This document shows, in pieces, positions 61,902 to 64,000 of a DNA stretch of 64,000 nt. A model generated the notes under the pieces. The model was not told the DNA's origin. It saw nothing but the letters and a program-made list of their open reading frames with translations, and made no database searches. How positions within the stretch are numbered: the first letter of the stretch is position 1; each line of letters opens with the position of its first letter. Made by a program: the position numbers and the translations under genes. The DNA lies in assembly GCF_009758015.1 (NCBI RefSeq), contig NZ_WSEL01000009.1, positions 1,971,501 through 2,035,500 on the forward strand, written 5' to 3'. The DNA comes from Ramlibacter pinisoli. Its GTDB lineage: Bacteria > Pseudomonadota > Gammaproteobacteria > Burkholderiales > Burkholderiaceae_C.

Positions 61902-62720
61902 CTATTCGCCGGCGGCCTCGCGCCGGAACTGCGCCAACTGCTCCCGCAGTTGCATGTTCTCCGCCGTCAGGACGGCAACGCGCTGGCGCAGCGACTCGAT
62001 CGTGTCCTCATCCCCCGTCGCAGCCTCGTCCTGCCGAGGCGTCGGCGCAACGGCGGACTTCCTGCGCGATTCGCGCACCCGCTTGGCCGCCTGCTTCAGT
62101 TCCTCCTTGCCGCCAGTGGCTGCGGCCACCTGTTCTTCGCGGGGCAGGCTGGCGACCGTGGCCGCTGCATTGATCGAGATCTCACCTGCCTTGACGGCAG
62201 CGACCACTTCGGGCGCGGCCTGCTTCTGGATTCTCTCGATCTGCATCACCTGGCTGCTGCTCAGGCGGGCCACCCGGGCCAGTGCCTCGCGCGTGTTCTC
62301 CCGCGCCCCGGCGGCGGGGACGGGCGCGGATTCTTCAGCAGACGCTGACTCGGCGGCGAGCGCCTCAGGACCCGCTTCCGGCGCCGTGCGCGCCAGCCGC
62401 TCGGCAACGATCTCGCGCTTGCGCAGGGCCAGCACGCCGCGCTGGAAGTCCGACAGGCTGCGGCGCCCCAGGTGCTGGTCGATCATCCACAGGTGCACAT
62501 CCTCGATCGAGCGAAAGCGAGTGCTCTGCACCGTCTGGAACGGCAGGTCGTGCTGGCGGCAGATCGCGTGGCGATTGTGGCCGTCCACCAGCATGTTGCC
62601 CCACAGCACCAGCGCGTCGCGGCAGCCCTCGGCCAGGATGCTGCGTTCGAGCGCGCTGTACTCCTCGGGAGTCAGTGGATCGATGTAGGCCTTGATCTCT
62701 TCGTTGACGACGATGTCCAT
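61902..62720 (-). CDS. Orphan ParB/Spo0J-like protein
   Basis: 272 residues. The N-terminal ParB-like domain has ALERSILAEGCRDALVLWGNMLVDGHNRHAICRQHDL, where DGHNRH replaces the GERR box of canonical ParB. A helix-turn-helix-like central region follows (VARLSSSQVMQIERIQKQAAPEVV), then a basic linker and a C-terminal coiled coil (SLRQRVAVLTAENMQLREQLAQF). No parA, parS cluster or plasmid gene is adjacent. ParB-like proteins of this type occur on chromosomes, plasmids and integrated elements; it may bind DNA, but the target is unknown. The start MDIVVNEEIKAY was chosen from domain position. Confidence 0.82.
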   Translation of the reverse strand: MDIVVNEEIKAYIDPLTPEEYSALERSILAEGCRDALVLWGNMLVDGHNRHAICRQHDLPFQTVQSTRFRSIEDVHLWMIDQHLGRRSLSDFQRGVLALRKREIVAERLARTAPEAGPEALAAESASAEESAPVPAAGARENTREALARVARLSSSQVMQIERIQKQAAPEVVAAVKAGEISINAAATVASLPREEQVAAATGGKEELKQAAKRVRESRRKSAVAPTPRQDEAATGDEDTIESLRQRVAVLTAENMQLREQLAQFRREAAGE

Positions 62721-63025
62721 CGGGGAATGCGGGACTGGATGAATGCGGGGGACGCGCATTGTAGGCAGCGGAGTGTCGGCTCCTGGCCGGGATCGGCCCT
62801 GGCGGACGCGCCTGGTCTTTCAAGCTGCACGCGCGATCTGGCTTGTCCAAACTGGCATGGACAGCAAGCTGCGCGGCTGTGATCTCACCGGGTTGCGACT
62901 GCGGCGTGATGCAGTCGCGTCGCGGCGGCAGGACGGCCAGGGGTGGCAGGCCGATCCACCAGAAAAATCGCCCGCGGGGTCGCGGGCGCTCCGGAACCGG
63001 GGACCCTGGCCGGGCCCTGCCGGAA
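62721..63025. other. Intergenic region of about 305 bases holding only a terminator
   Basis: No coding sequence with a plausible start was found between the ParB-like and FG-GAP genes. The only clear element is the terminator at 62962-62988. The remainder is high-GC with no recognised repeat. Confidence 0.5.
62962..62988 (-). terminator. Intrinsic terminator after the FG-GAP gene
   Basis: On the minus strand CGCCCGCG pairs perfectly with CGCGGGCG around an ACCC loop and is followed by ATTTTT. It lies 37 bases beyond the stop of the gene at 63026 and fits a terminator for it. Confidence 0.75.
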
Positions 63026-64000
63026 TTACTGCTTGTCGTAGGTGGTGTAGCCCTCGGTCAGGTCGCTCGGATACACCGTGGAGGACGACACCCCGGCGTC
63101 GTCGAAGTCGACGAACAGCTGGCCGTTGGGAAGGACCGTCGCCATCCACTTGATGATGCCGATACCGCTGTCGACGTTGGCCGTGACCTGGTCGAGGCTC
63201 ACCGGCAGGCCCGACTTCATGACGCTGACCTGGCCGTCGATGCTGATGGTGGCGTTGAACGTCTGGGTGCTCGTCGGGGCGCCCGTGCAGCTCGGGTTGC
63301 CATACGACTTCTGGACGACCTGGCCCGTCAGGTGCGTCGCGTCCGTCTTGGTGAGCGTGAAGGTCTCGGTCTCGGAGCCCGAGCAGGCCATGTTCCAGGT
63401 GCCGACGTACTTGTCGGCTGCCGGGCCGTAGGCGATGTCGATGGAGGCGACATCGACGTCATCGCTGACCAGCTTGGGCGTGCCGTTGATGACCGCGGGG
63501 ATCATCCAGGCCTGCCACTGTTGCGGGCGCTTGTATGCCGCCACCGTGCTCGCCAGCGACGGCCAGCGCACCTTCTGCACGACCAGACTCTGGTAGAAGG
63601 TGCCGTCGCCACCTGACGTCCGCAGCAGCCAGGCAGCGCGGTCGACGCCGGTGCCCGTCACCGCGATGTCCAGGACGACGCCTTCGTTCGCGACGGCTGG
63701 CAGCACCGTTCCCGCCACGCTGGTGAAGTTGTTGTTCCCCGGGTTGACGTACACGGTCGGCTTGGCGTTCTCCCACTCGTGGCCGCCGACGAACAGGTCG
63801 AACGTGCCGTCGCCGTCGACATCGGGAACGTCCACGGTGAAGAAATTCGCCTGGCGGCGCAGTTCGTTCGGGACGTAGTCCGTGGTGGGCGTGAACTGGC
63901 CCTGGCCGTTGTTCAGCCAGACCTTGATCGACGGATTGGCCTGGGAGTTCGCGACGACCACGTCGGGGATGCCATCCCCGTTGAAGTCCGCGGCGGCGGC
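63026..64000 (-). CDS. FG-GAP/VCBS repeat protein, C-terminal part
   Basis: 324 residues of an exported or surface beta-propeller protein whose N terminus lies beyond the right edge. Calcium-binding repeat motifs are DFNGDGIPDVVVANS, VDVPDVDGDGTFDLFVGG and, less strictly, later turns. A C-terminal beta-domain (YVGTWNMACSGSETETFTLTKTD) holds two cysteines, C in MACSGS and in PSCTGA, that may pair. No sorting signal or membrane segment is seen at the C terminus. Function is unknown; FG-GAP proteins serve in adhesion and in secreted enzymes. Confidence 0.8.
   Translation of the reverse strand, partial: AAAADFNGDGIPDVVVANSQANPSIKVWLNNGQGQFTPTTDYVPNELRRQANFFTVDVPDVDGDGTFDLFVGGHEWENAKPTVYVNPGNNNFTSVAGTVLPAVANEGVVLDIAVTGTGVDRAAWLLRTSGGDGTFYQSLVVQKVRWPSLASTVAAYKRPQQWQAWMIPAVINGTPKLVSDDVDVASIDIAYGPAADKYVGTWNMACSGSETETFTLTKTDATHLTGQVVQKSYGNPSCTGAPTSTQTFNATISIDGQVSVMKSGLPVSLDQVTANVDSGIGIIKWMATVLPNGQLFVDFDDAGVSSSTVYPSDLTEGYTTYDKQ

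Overview
The window is GC-rich chromosomal DNA from a betaproteobacterium, most likely Burkholderiales, family Comamonadaceae. Gene content and order point there: a short-form hisG, an mlaFEDACB-ABC-ibaG-murA-his run, pilMNOPQ-aroK-aroB-dgt-gltBD divergent from a class A penicillin-binding protein, System II cytochrome c maturation (ResB/CcsB), and a Bug-type solute receptor. No rRNA, tRNA, CRISPR array or prophage was seen. The assignment is an inference from gene order and protein character, not a database match.

1-12.9 kb (all minus strand): one long, tightly packed run that reads mlaF, mlaE, mlaD, mlaA, mlaC, mlaB (outer-membrane lipid asymmetry), an ABC exporter pair, ibaG, murA, then hisG, hisD, hisC, hisB, hisH, hisA and a truncated hisF. 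Many genes overlap by ATGA. An intrinsic terminator sits just upstream of the mlaF start codon. 13-19.3 kb: gltB and gltD (glutamate synthase), with a promoter that fits both sigma70 and sigma54 patterns. 19.37-20.16 kb: a small transposase element with inverted ends that abuts that promoter.

20.2-31 kb: type IV pilus genes pilMNOPQ, then aroK, aroB, dgt, an MFS transporter, a DUF1415 protein and a methyltransferase, all minus strand and mostly coupled by overlap. 31.2-46.2 kb is conserved core: mrcA, cyaY, lptM, lysA, msrP/msrQ, ccsB, resB, a cytochrome c4, engB, an alpha/beta hydrolase, two LpxL-type acyltransferases and metK, which has a structured leader.

46.2-64 kb is more accessory. 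It carries an exported methyltransferase-like protein and an unrecognised exported protein. A tandemly duplicated DUF2383 protein follows, behind a terminator/antiterminator-like leader and directly upstream of a full-length LigD. Next come a histidine phosphatase coupled to NnrD, a proline-rich secreted protein and a glutathionyl-hydroquinone reductase. A TauD/TfdA dioxygenase-Bug receptor-iron dehydrogenase operon with a LysR regulator follows. The window ends with a codon-atypical GST, an acyltransferase, an orphan ParB-like protein and the C-terminal part of an FG-GAP surface protein.

The best candidates for something new are the duplicated DUF2383 + LigD locus with its leader, the dioxygenase catabolic operon, the metK leader, and the transposase element parked at the gltBD promoter. 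None of these is proven to be a new system by sequence reading alone.
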